64,000 nt of DNA, from NCBI GenBank assembly GCA_013285505.1, contig CP053450.1, positions 356,796 to 420,795 on the forward strand, given 5' to 3'. Below, one piece after another: positions 1 to 10,534 of this stretch. The position numbers were made by a program, and so were the translations under genes. Every line of letters begins with the position of its first letter. Within the stretch, counting starts at the first letter, position 1. Below the pieces are notes generated by a model that had not been told where the DNA came from, made no database searches, and saw only the letters and a list, made by a program, of their open reading frames with translations. Source of the stretch: Planctomycetota bacterium. GTDB lineage: Bacteria; Planctomycetota; Phycisphaerae; Phycisphaerales; UBA1924.

Positions 1-2
1 TG

Positions 3-335
3 GCGGTCGTGCTCATGGGCAAGCACCGCCCCGAGTACACCCCCCACATCGACACCGGCGACTTCGTGATCGTCACCAACGCCAGCAAGGTCCAACTGAC
101 CGGCAACAAGGCGACCCAGAAGTACCGCAAGCACTACACCGGCTACCCCGGCGGCCAGAAGCTTGAGACCTTCGGCAACCTGCGTGAGCGCCGGCCCGAG
201 GCCCTGATCGAGGACGCGGTCCGTCGCATGTTGCCCAAGACCCGGCTCGGCCGCCAGATGATCAAGAAGCTCAAGGTGTACCCCGGCACCGATCACCCGC
301 ACCAGGCCCAGCAGCCCGCGGAGATGACCGTCTAA
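3..335 (+). CDS. rplM: 50S ribosomal protein L13, 5' end missing
   Basis: This is the C-terminal part of large-subunit ribosomal protein L13, which binds 23S rRNA early in 50S assembly. The frame is open from the window edge, and its first visible residues ([20 protein letters not shown]) are the conserved L13 core. A start at GTG 9 would be artificial because the reading frame continues upstream. The C-terminus reads [21 protein letters not shown] and then a short tail. rpsI follows 77 bases downstream, the classical rplM-rpsI pair. Identification is secure; only the N-terminus is outside the window. Confidence 0.97.
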   Translation, partial: AVVLMGKHRPEYTPHIDTGDFVIVTNASKVQLTGNKATQKYRKHYTGYPGGQKLETFGNLRERRPEALIEDAVRRMLPKTRLGRQMIKKLKVYPGTDHPHQAQQPAEMTV

Positions 336-412
336 AGGCCCGAAAGAGCGCACTTCCCGACCACATACCGCGGCCCTGAGCGTTGCACCGCCGGGCCGAC
401 ACGAGGACGACC

Positions 413-916
413 ATGACATCTCTTGCCAGCGAACTGAACCTGACCCCCGAGCCCGCAGCGGGCAACCAGACCCGTGCCCTCCGTGACCCGATCCCGCCGG
501 ACGCGCAGGGCTGGTGGTGGGGCACCGGCCGACGCAAGACCGCCGTTGCCCGCTGCCGCGCTCGCGTCGCGAAAGAAGGCGAGGGTGTGGTCAGCATCCA
601 GGTCAACCGCAAGCAGACCAAGACCGTCGAGGACTACTTCTCCGAAGAGCAGGACCGCAACGACGTCTACGCCCCGCTCAAGCTGACCGAGCTGGCCGGC
701 AAGCTCGATGTGGTCTTCCGCATCAGCGGCGGCGGCACCACGGGCCAGGCCCAGGCCGCCCGCCTGGCCATCGCCCGCGCCCTCGTCGGCTACGACCCCA
801 ACACCGAGAACGCCCTGCGTGACGCCGGCTTCCTCACGCGTGACGCCCGCAAGGTCGAACGCAAGAAGTACGGCCAGCCGGGTGCCCGCAAGCGCTTCCA
901 GTTCTCGAAGCGTTGA
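413..916 (+). CDS. rpsI: 30S ribosomal protein S9
   Basis: Small-subunit protein S9, whose C-terminal tail reaches the ribosomal P site. The protein is 167 residues, longer than the usual ~130 because of an N-terminal extension of about 40 residues before the conserved GTGRRKTAVARCR. The GGGTTGQAQAARLAIARAL segment and the basic C-terminus ending KRFQFSKR are diagnostic. I chose ATG 413, preceded by ACGAGGACGACC, over an upstream TTG at 383. It lies in an operon with rplM and is followed by an intrinsic terminator. Confidence 0.97.
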   Translation: MTSLASELNLTPEPAAGNQTRALRDPIPPDAQGWWWGTGRRKTAVARCRARVAKEGEGVVSIQVNRKQTKTVEDYFSEEQDRNDVYAPLKLTELAGKLDVVFRISGGGTTGQAQAARLAIARALVGYDPNTENALRDAGFLTRDARKVERKKYGQPGARKRFQFSKR

Positions 917-963
917 TCCCTCGGGGCTCGCCCCGAACACCACACCGTCCCCAACCCTTGAGA

Positions 964-992
964 GCTCGGCCTTCTGGCTGGGCTTTCATTTT
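964..992 (+). terminator. Intrinsic terminator of rplM-rpsI
   Basis: An 8-bp stem containing two G-U pairs (964-971 with 976-983) closes a TTCT loop and is followed by TTTCATTTT. It lies 48 bases after the rpsI stop on the same strand, so it probably ends the ribosomal-protein transcript. Confidence 0.7.
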
Positions 993-1001
993 GCGCGCAC
1001 G

Positions 1002-1139
1002 TCAGAGCCGCGGGCGTCAGCACGCGGAAGGAGCGTGACGTTCCCAGACACGTTGACGGTGGTTTGACGCGTGCAGAGCGGAACCACGCGGCCCACCGAT
1101 TCGTGCAACCTCCTCCGCGTGCTGACGCCCGCGGCTCTG
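1002..1139. repeat. Inverted pair of a dispersed 26-base repeat
   Basis: A 26-base unit beginning CAGAGCCGCGGGCGTCAGCA occurs at 1003-1028 and as an exact reverse complement at 1114-1139, separated by 85 bases with no gene. A shorter third copy with one change is at 13993-14015, also between convergent genes. The arrangement resembles a REP-type or small MITE-like element; function is unknown. The whole 917-1163 interval holds only this repeat and the rpsI terminator. Confidence 0.7.
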
Positions 1140-1163
1140 TCTTTGGGGACGCCGGTGAGCGAA

Positions 1164-2801
<1,638 letters not shown>

Positions 2802-2835
2802 AGGCCGATCGTAGCGGGCGGGCCGCCGGACCGAC

Positions 2836-3300
2836 TCAGCCCTTGCCCAGATCGATGCGGATCTGCTGGGTCATCTTCTCGTTGCAGAGTGGCAGCTGCG
2901 GCGTGCCCTCGCCGGAGACGATGTCGGCCAGTGAGGTCGAGCCGAAGAGCTCGATGACCAGCCGCGCCGCCTCGTCCATCCGCTTGTGCAGCGGGCAGAG
3001 GCTGGCGCCGTGGTTCTCCAGCCCGAGCGGGCAGGTGGTGATCCGCTCGACCGGGCTGACCGCGTTGATGACATCGAGCAGGTTGATCTCGGCCGGCGGC
3101 CGCGCAAGGCGGTAGCCGCCACCGACGCCGCGCCGGCCGACGATCAGATCGGCCGCGGCCAGGGTCTGGAGCACCTTGGCGAGGTAGTTGGAGGGCACCT
3201 TGGTGATCTCGGCGAGCTCCGGGGTGGGGACCAGCTCGCTCGGCCGGTAGGCCAGCGAGGACATGGCTCGAAGGGCGTACTCCACGGTTTGCGACAGCAT
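2836..3300 (-). CDS. Rrf2-family transcriptional regulator
   Basis: A 154-residue DNA-binding protein of the Rrf2 family (relatives IscR, NsrR, CymR), acting as a dimer through an N-terminal winged helix. MLSQTVEYALRAMSSLAYRP is the canonical start, so I use ATG 3300 rather than 3330. The wing GRRGVGGGYRLARPP is conserved. Cysteines at TTCPLG and SLCPLH (11 residues between them) plus one near the C-terminus (LPLCNEK) could bind an Fe-S cluster, but the spacing is not that of IscR. It precedes lysS on the same strand; the target is unknown. Confidence 0.9.
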   Translation of the reverse strand: MLSQTVEYALRAMSSLAYRPSELVPTPELAEITKVPSNYLAKVLQTLAAADLIVGRRGVGGGYRLARPPAEINLLDVINAVSPVERITTCPLGLENHGASLCPLHKRMDEAARLVIELFGSTSLADIVSGEGTPQLPLCNEKMTQQIRIDLGKG

Positions 3301-3381
3301 GACATCTCCGGTCTCGACGGGTCCCGACAATCTGAACTTCCGGATGAGAATAGCTTGTCAGAGCAAACCGGGTTCGTGGAT

Positions 3382-4461
<1,080 letters not shown>

Positions 4462-4540
4462 GGATACCTCCGGGCCGATGATACGGGATCGGTGGACTCC
4501 GGCGCACACGACCCTTCGCGGGGCGGCCGGGCACCCACCC

Positions 4541-4580
4541 GGCAAAAAGACGGCCGCACGGGCGGGGCACCCGTGCGGCC
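4541..4580 (-). terminator. Intrinsic terminator of the sigma/anti-sigma/PDZ operon
   Basis: A perfect 11-bp stem (4552-4562 with 4570-4580) with a 7-base loop. Read on the minus strand it is followed by GTCTTTTTGCC. It lies 57 bases beyond the stop of the PDZ gene and upstream of moxR, so it insulates the two units. Confidence 0.85.
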
Positions 4581-4636
4581 GGTCGCGGAACGCTCAGCCT
4601 CATCGGCCGAGCAAGGGGACTCGTCGGTCAGACGCC

Positions 4637-6001
4637 TCAGTCGCGGTCGCGTTCCCGCGATTCGAGCGCTTCGATGAGGCGGTCGATGCGGCCTTCGAGC
4701 CGCTCGAGCCGCTCTTCGATTTTCTCCAGGCGTTCCTCCTGGCCCCGGTTGACAAACCCACCCTGCACCCGGGTGCCGGGCTCGATGAAGAACCGCTGGT
4801 CGCCGCCGTCGCGGGGCGACATGCCGCGCATCCGGGGCAGGGTGTCGAGGCGGAGTTCCATGCCCTCGGGGAACCGGTTCTGGCTCTGAAGGTTTTTGGC
4901 CAGCGCCTCGATCTGGGCGCGGAGTTCATCGGCGTCGATCTTGGGCTGGGCCGCGAGCTTGCGGGTGAGCTCCTCGATCATGTCGTTGTTCGGTTCGAGG
5001 TTCCGACGCCACTGCAGTGCCAGGGGGTTCTCCTCGTCGGACTCGAGGTAGGTGATGCCGGGCGCGCCGAGTTTCTCGGCGTTGTAGGCGCTGAGCTTGA
5101 CGTCGATCTCGCGGAGGCGTCCCCGGCGGACGACCGCGACCTCGAGGTTGTCGCCGGCCTTCTTCTCCATGAGCACGTCGCGGAGCGTCTCGCCGTTGGC
5201 CCCCCACTTGCCGTCGAGGCGGACGATGACGTCGCCCTCGCGCAGGCCGGCCTTGTCGGCGGGCAGACCATCGATAACGCCGATGATCTGGATGACGTCC
5301 GCCTCATCGAGATCGTGCTCGTCGAGCAGGTCGTAAAGCCTGTCGTCGTCGATATCGAGGCTGCCCATATTGATGCCGACCATGACCGGCGGCGCGCTCT
5401 TCTCGGGCTGGAAGAAGAACTCGTTGTCGCCCTCGAACTCGAACATGTCGCCGTCGCCGTTCTCCCAGACGATGCCGCCCTCGCCACCGTCGCGCGGAGC
5501 GACTCGCGCCATCAGGCGGCGGACGTCCTTCTCGCCGCCGAGATCACCGCTGAAGACCATGCCGGCGGCGCGGCCGAACTTGGTGATCGTCTCGCCGTCC
5601 TTGTCGAGGATGCGGATCTCCTTGTCGGTGACCTTGATCTGCTTGCTGGGCACGCTCTTGCCGTCGACCCACGCCTTCACGTCGTCGCCCTTGATCTCGA
5701 CCTTGACCTCCCGGTCGTCGGTCTTCTGGACCATCGTGATGTGCGATTCGGTCTTGACCTCGGGCTGCGAGGTCAGGATGACGTGCGCGCCATTCGATGC
5801 TGCACCGTCGCCGAGCAGGATCTTCTCGATGACGACGTTCTCGCCCTCGCAGACGACCTCGCACTCGATCTCGCAATCGCCGCCGTCAACGACCTTCTCG
5901 ATGACCTTGACCTGTTGGGCGGTCGCCAGGCCCGCGACCATGCAGAGCGCCGCGGCCGCGGGCAGGAGTTTCTCGTTGAGCTGGTTGGTTCGGTTCATCA
6001 T
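4637..6001 (-). CDS. Secreted PDZ-domain protein with C-terminal coiled coil
   Basis: A 454-residue exported protein. Residues 1-29 form a signal peptide (LLPAAAALCMVAGLATA then QQ). A PDZ domain occupies roughly residues 215-300 (GVIDGLPADKAGLREGDVIV is the peptide-binding core). The last ~40 residues are a Glu/Arg-rich coiled coil with repeated RLE/RLI heptads. No protease catalytic triad is visible, so it is a binding or sensing protein, not a DegP-like protease. ATG 6001 follows GAGGAGAAGCC; ATG 5998 is the alternative. It is the third gene after an ECF sigma factor and a putative anti-sigma factor. Confidence 0.85.
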   Translation of the reverse strand: MMNRTNQLNEKLLPAAAALCMVAGLATAQQVKVIEKVVDGGDCEIECEVVCEGENVVIEKILLGDGAASNGAHVILTSQPEVKTESHITMVQKTDDREVKVEIKGDDVKAWVDGKSVPSKQIKVTDKEIRILDKDGETITKFGRAAGMVFSGDLGGEKDVRRLMARVAPRDGGEGGIVWENGDGDMFEFEGDNEFFFQPEKSAPPVMVGINMGSLDIDDDRLYDLLDEHDLDEADVIQIIGVIDGLPADKAGLREGDVIVRLDGKWGANGETLRDVLMEKKAGDNLEVAVVRRGRLREIDVKLSAYNAEKLGAPGITYLESDEENPLALQWRRNLEPNNDMIEELTRKLAAQPKIDADELRAQIEALAKNLQSQNRFPEGMELRLDTLPRMRGMSPRDGGDQRFFIEPGTRVQGGFVNRGQEERLEKIEERLERLEGRIDRLIEALESRERDRD

Positions 6002-6131
6002 GGCTTCTCCTCGGGCGGTCGGCCCGGCTTGGGTTTGTGGCGTTTGGTGCCGCCGCTCTGGACTACTCAGATGCGCGAGCCCGGGCGGCCCGTCGGTGGC
6101 GGGCGGAAGAATCGCCAGCGCTGCGCGGGGG

Positions 6132-6774
6132 TCAAAACGTGGTGCCTTTCGGGGATGGTGTGGGCGGGGTGATCGGCACGGCGACGGCCTGCCCGGCCTC
6201 GTTCTCGCCGAGCTGGTAGAGCGTCTCGACGCGCTGGCGTTCGATGATCTGCCGCAGAAAGATGACCTCGTAGCCGTTCCCGTCGGCCGCGGGCGCCGAG
6301 CTGAGCAGCACGCGGTCGGGCACCTCGCCCAGCACGCTCCCGGCCTGCTGCCCCTTGTCGAGGTAGAGCTTCATCGCGTCTTCCGGAGAGCTGATCGAGA
6401 ACAGCCCGGCCTGCTGCGCACCGACGCCCGGACCATCGCCGGGCCCGGCGGCCGGGGTGCCGAGCCTGCCGGTGAATCCGGCGAGCGCGACCATGGCCGC
6501 GGCGACCCAGCCGAGCCACGCCGCGCCGGTGCGGATCCGGGCGTTGAGCTGCTCGCCGGCGTGACGGTGCACCGGCGCCTCGACCCGATCGGCGATCGCG
6601 ATCGCGTCGGCGACCGCCGAGGCGAGGTCGGGCGCGGTCCTGCTGGGCGTCGGCGAGATCGGCCCAGACGGCCGGGTCGCGGGCGGCCATCGCGCGGAAC
6701 GCGGCCCAGTCCTCGGGCGTCGCTTCGCCGTCGAGCACTCGCGTGATCAGGATGTCGCGGTCAACTCCGGTCAT
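6132..6774 (-). CDS. Putative anti-sigma factor (frame break)
   Basis: The N-terminus (DRDILITRVLDGEATPEDWA) is the short cytoplasmic helix-loop region typical of planctomycete anti-sigma proteins. A transmembrane segment (WLGWVAAAMVALAGF) and a ~95-residue outer domain follow. The frame breaks once at 6630-6635; reading GGGCGC as GGCGC joins both halves. The gene starts 27 bases after the sigma-factor stop, which implies co-transcription and a cognate pair. ATG 6774 has AAGGAAG ten bases upstream. The assignment as anti-sigma rests on position and architecture, not on a conserved zinc motif. Confidence 0.7.
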
Positions 6775-6801
6775 GGGACACACTTCCTTACTGACAAATC
6801 C

Positions 6802-7470
6802 TTATTGGTCCTGGCTGCCGGCGCTCGGGCGGCCGGGGTTCTGACTGGTTGGCGAGGGCTTCCCGTCGGGGAGCGAGGGCTCGGTCCGTTGGGCCGATTC
6901 CTGCCCCGCGGCTCTCTCTCTGAGCATCCGCCGGCCCCGGGCGATCCGGGTTTCGATCGTCGTCTCGGGCAGGCCGATGATGCGGCTGATCTCCCGGTAA
7001 CTCATCCCGTGCAAGCACCGCAGCAGCAGGGGCTCGCGGTAGCTCTCCGGCATCTCCATCGCGAGGTCGAGCAGCCGCTTGCCCTCCTCCCGCTTGGCCG
7101 AGACCACGTCGGGGGTCGCCGGCCGCTCCGTGTCCCGCTCGACCACCAGCCGCAGCCGCTGGGTGTGCTTGCGGGCGGTGGTCTGCTTCCGCCCGGCCAG
7201 CCTCGCGGCGTTGATCGCGACCGACCGGAGCCACGGCTTGAAGGCCTCGGGCTCCCGCAGCTCGCCGATCTTGCGGACAAAGGCCATGGCGACCTCCTGG
7301 AGCAGGTCCTCCAGATCGGCCTCGCGGGGCTTGTAAGCCAGGAGCAGGGCCGCGACCCAGCGCCGCTGGCGGTCCCACAGGAGCCGGACCGCCTCGGGAT
7401 CTCGGGCGATCGCCGTGGCCACGAGGCTGTGCAGCCCATCGTCGGGATATTCGCCCTCGAATTCTGTCAT
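6802..7470 (-). CDS. ECF-type RNA polymerase sigma factor
   Basis: A 222-residue sigma-70-family factor. Region 2 is seen at DLEDLLQEVAMAFVRKIGEL (residues ~54-73). Region 4 is the helix-turn-helix MSYREISRIIGLPETTIETR near residue 160. A low-complexity Pro/Ser/Gln tail of ~30 residues follows. It begins a minus-strand operon with an anti-sigma factor and an exported PDZ protein, so it probably responds to an envelope signal. It is divergent from tatC across 100 bases, which must hold both promoters. Confidence 0.93.
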   Translation of the reverse strand: MTEFEGEYPDDGLHSLVATAIARDPEAVRLLWDRQRRWVAALLLAYKPREADLEDLLQEVAMAFVRKIGELREPEAFKPWLRSVAINAARLAGRKQTTARKHTQRLRLVVERDTERPATPDVVSAKREEGKRLLDLAMEMPESYREPLLLRCLHGMSYREISRIIGLPETTIETRIARGRRMLRERAAGQESAQRTEPSLPDGKPSPTSQNPGRPSAGSQDQ

Positions 7471-7570
7471 TCCGCGTCCGCCTTGCCCATCAAGAGATGC
7501 GCCGTGGTGCCGGTCCCGTCAGGTTCGTTGCATGTTCCTATCGTTTCGGCTCCGAAAGGGTTCGCCCACG

Positions 7571-8611
7571 ATGATCGGTCCCAAACGAAATCCGGCTCTC
7601 GATCTGCTCGCCGACGCGGTGATGCCGTTCGGCGACCACCTGGAGGAGCTGCGCAAGCGGCTGATCTATTCGCTGATCGGCCTGTTGCCGCTGTTCGTGG
7701 TGGCGGTGGGCGTGTCGCGGCGGCTGCTCGTGTTCGTAATCGAGCCGGTCAAGCAGGCGCTGCAGAACGCCGGCCTCAACGCCCAGCTCATCCAGACCAG
7801 CCCGACCGAGACGTTCATGACGGCGCTGAAGCTGGCGGTGGTGATCACGATCCTGGTGGGCAGCCCGTGGGTGCTCTTCCAGGCGTGGATGTTTGTTGCG
7901 CCGGGGCTCTACGAGAACGAGCGGCGGTTCGTCTATGTGCTGCTGCCGCTGTCGGCGGCGCTGACCACGCTGGCGGTCGTGTTTCTCTACAAGGTTCTGC
8001 TGCCGGTGGTGCTGGCGTTCTTCATCTCGTTCGGCACATCGATCGAGAGCCAGCCCGAGCCGACGGTGCCGCTGCCGGAGGGCGTGGTCCTGCCCGAGGT
8101 CCCGATGCTGGCCGGCGACCCGGCGGACATCGGTCCCGGCTTGCTCTGGTACAACAGCTCGCGCATGGAGCTGCGGCTGTCGGTGCAGGGAGAGGCCGAC
8201 GAGGACGGCGTGGCGCCGGTCGAGGTGCTCTCCTCGCCGATGACCCGGTCGTCGGGCATCCTCCAGCAGTACCGCGTGACCGAGTACGCGAGCCTGTTCC
8301 TGTCGCTGGCGCTGGCATTCGCGCTCGGGTTCCAGACGCCGGTGGTGGTGCTGCTGCTCGGGTGGACGGGGCTCATCAACCCGCGCGACCTGCTGAAGTT
8401 CCGCCGCCACGCGGCGCTGGCGAGTTTGGCCCTGGGCGCGGTGCTGACGCCCGCCGACCCGCTGTCGATGCTGCTGCTGGCGGTGCCCCTGTACGTGCTG
8501 TTTGAGTTCGGTGTGATCCTGCACTCGATCCTGCCGGCCGAGCGTGTGTCGCGCGGGTTCGGCAAGAAGTCCCCGACGCGTGGCGAGGGGCCGGACGCGG
8601 GAGATGAGTAA
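7571..8611 (+). CDS. tatC: Sec-independent protein translocase TatC
   Basis: Multi-spanning inner-membrane core of the twin-arginine translocase, which recognises RR signal peptides of folded exported proteins. The diagnostic cytoplasmic motif FGDHLEELRKRL is at residues ~19-30, followed by six hydrophobic segments. At 346 residues it is ~90 longer than typical TatC, because a polar insertion of about 80 residues (after LAFFISFGTSI) separates transmembrane segments. ATG 7571 has GAAAGGG about ten bases upstream; an upstream ATG at 7532 is less likely. The end overlaps tadA by 8 bases. No tatA or tatB is in the window. Confidence 0.95.
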   Translation: MIGPKRNPALDLLADAVMPFGDHLEELRKRLIYSLIGLLPLFVVAVGVSRRLLVFVIEPVKQALQNAGLNAQLIQTSPTETFMTALKLAVVITILVGSPWVLFQAWMFVAPGLYENERRFVYVLLPLSAALTTLAVVFLYKVLLPVVLAFFISFGTSIESQPEPTVPLPEGVVLPEVPMLAGDPADIGPGLLWYNSSRMELRLSVQGEADEDGVAPVEVLSSPMTRSSGILQQYRVTEYASLFLSLALAFALGFQTPVVVLLLGWTGLINPRDLLKFRRHAALASLALGAVLTPADPLSMLLLAVPLYVLFEFGVILHSILPAERVSRGFGKKSPTRGEGPDAGDE

Positions 8612-9234
8612 GACCGGGACATCGTGGTGGCGCCGCATCCTCGGGCGCGGCGACCCCTCCGTTCCGGGCGACACCCGGGGCGCGGCCGGGAGTGCTCGCG
8701 TCGGCGGCGACCCCCCGCTGCCCGCCGAGACCCACGCGACGGCGCACGACCGGCGGTGGATGGCCCGCGCGCTCGAGCTCGCCCGCGACGCGGGGCGCAC
8801 GCGGCGAGGTGCCCGTGGGTGCCGTCGTCTATCTCACCGAGACCGGCGAACGCCTCGCCGAGGCAAGCAACACCCGCGAACACGGCCACGACCCGACCGG
8901 CCACGCCGAGCTGACCGCTGTCCGGGCGGCCGCCGCGGTGCTGGGCGACTGGCGCCTGAACGCCTGCACCGTCGTCGTCACCCTCGAGCCGTGCACGATG
9001 TGCGCGGGGATGTTGATCAACGCCCGCGCCGGGCGGGTGGTCTACGGGGCCGACGACCCCAAGGCCGGGGCCTGCCGGTCGCTCTACCGCATCACGACCG
9101 ATCCGCGCCTCAACCACCGGTGCGAGGTCGTCGCCGGGCTCGAGGCCGACGCGTGCGGGCTGGTGCTCCGCGAGTTCTTCCAGCGCAGGCGCGAGGCGAC
9201 TCGCGCGGCACAGCGGGCGTCGCGCGATGCCTGA
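8604..9234 (+). CDS. tadA: tRNA-adenosine deaminase TadA (frame break)
   Basis: Deaminates A34 to inosine in tRNA-Arg. Zinc-binding motifs are HAELTAV (His plus catalytic Glu) and EPCTMCAGM (two Cys), the CDA-fold signature. An unusual ~50-residue N-terminal extension precedes the conserved DRRWMARALELARDA. The frame breaks at 8792-8798, where GGGGCGC read as GGGCGC restores ARDAGARGEVPVGAV. ATG 8604 overlaps the tatC stop, and the tadA stop overlaps the mutM start, so the three genes form a translationally coupled operon. TadA is essential in most bacteria, which argues that the break is artefactual. Confidence 0.88.
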
Positions 9235-10058
9235 ACTGCCCGAGGTCGAGACCGTGTGCCGCACGCTCGGGCCGCGCTGGATCGGCAGATCGGTCGTCGC
9301 GGTCAGGATCGGACGCGCCGACTTCGTCCGCCGAGCCGCCCTCCGGCCCGAGGCTCGAAGCCCTGGGCATGGGCGGCACGGCGACCGACATCCTCCGCCG
9401 CGGCAAGCAGATGGCGGTGGTCTTCGACAACGGCCGGGCCGTCCACCTGCACCTGGGGATGAGCGGGCAGGTCTTTGTTGTGGCCCCCAGCGCCGCCCCG
9501 GCCCGGACCGACCATGTGCACATCCGCTGGACACTCGACGACGGCTCGGCGGTGCTGTTCCGTGATCCGCGTCGGTTCGGCGGGGTGTGGGCGTTTGCGA
9601 CGGTCGAAGAGCTGCAACGCGAACGGTGGGACGCTCTCGGCCCCGACGCCCTAAAGATCGGTGCCGCGGGGCTCCGGGAGGGTCTCGGCCGCTCCGGCCG
9701 GGCGATCAAGGCGTGCCTGCTGGACCAGGCGGTGCTGGCCGGGGTGGGCAACATCTACGCCGACGAGGCACTCTTTGTCGCCGGGATCGCCCCGCACGCC
9801 CGCGCGAGGGATCTGTCGCCCGAGCAGACCGGGCGGCTTGCCCGGGCCGTGCGATCGGTGCTGCGGGCGGGCGTGAAGGCGCGGGGCTCCACGCTCCGCG
9901 ACTTTGTCGATGCCGACCACCGGGAGGGTTCGCAGCAGTCGCGGTTCCGCGTCTACGGACGGGCCGGGCAGCCCTGCCGCGTGTGCGGCACGACGCTCCT
10001 CGGGAGCGTCATCGGCCAGCGGTCCACCACCCACTGCCCGGTGTGCCAGACGCTCTGA
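9227..10058 (+). CDS. mutM: Formamidopyrimidine-DNA glycosylase (frame break)
   Basis: Base-excision repair glycosylase/AP lyase removing 8-oxoguanine and formamidopyrimidines. The N-terminus MPELPEVETVCRTL carries the catalytic Pro2 and Glu3. The helix-two-turn-helix region (LAGVGNIYADEALF) and a C-terminal zinc finger (CRVCG...HCPVC) are complete. The frame breaks at 9334-9340; AGCCGCC read as AGCGCC gives RRAPSGPRLEALG. It overlaps tadA by 8 bases and ends the tatC-tadA-mutM operon. After repair the length (~277 residues) matches the family. Confidence 0.93.
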
Positions 10059-10082
10059 GGGCCCTGTGCGTCCCGCGTGTGG

Positions 10083-10091
10083 TTATCCACG
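10083..10091 (+). promoter_or_regulatory. DnaA box (TTATCCACG)
   Basis: Matches the DnaA box consensus TTATCCACA at 8 of 9 positions. It lies 25 bases after the mutM stop in the candidate origin. Confidence 0.55.
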
Positions 10092-10435
10092 AGAATTCCC
10101 GAGCCCTGGGGAGGAAATGAGAGCGTTTCCGGGCGGTGGGGTTTGGATGCTCCGGGGGTGTCCTGGCCCGGAGGTGGTCTTTGTCTTTTCTCTGAGATAG
10201 AGATATATGAAGTCGTCGTAGGAGAAGGGGGTGTCGGTTGGGGAAGAGACGAACGTGTTCGTTCTAAACCACTGATACAAATAGCTTTACGAGCACACTC
10301 CGGGTTGGCGAACATGTCGGGCTCTGTCGGTTGCGCTCGGTGGGTGGCGGATGTGGCTTGTGCACACGCCGGCGGGGCCGAGGCCGCCAAAAACCGCCGA
10401 GCGCCATCGCCAGCCGCCGAGCGCCAGGACACAAT

Positions 10436-10444
10436 TTATCCACA
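10436..10444 (+). promoter_or_regulatory. DnaA box (TTATCCACA)
   Basis: A perfect match to the high-affinity DnaA box, about 90 bases beyond the dnaA stop codon and inside the candidate origin. Confidence 0.6.
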
Positions 10445-10534
10445 TCCTCTGCCGAGAGGCCGGCAGCGGGCGTTTTCGGCATATGAACGGTAGTATTTCG
10501 GGCCCGGGCATTGTCCGGAATCCCCGCGCGCCGT

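Larger units (their letters stand above)
10059..10534. other. Candidate replication origin (non-coding, DnaA boxes)
   Basis: A 476-base gap between the 3' ends of mutM and dnaA with no plausible gene. It has one perfect DnaA box (10436-10444), one 8/9 box (10083-10091) and a weaker TTGTGCACA at 10358-10366. A stretch noticeably richer in A/T than its surroundings runs from about 10180 to 10300, as expected of an unwinding element. Origins often lie beside dnaA. This is inference from motifs and position; no skew calculation was made. Confidence 0.5.
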
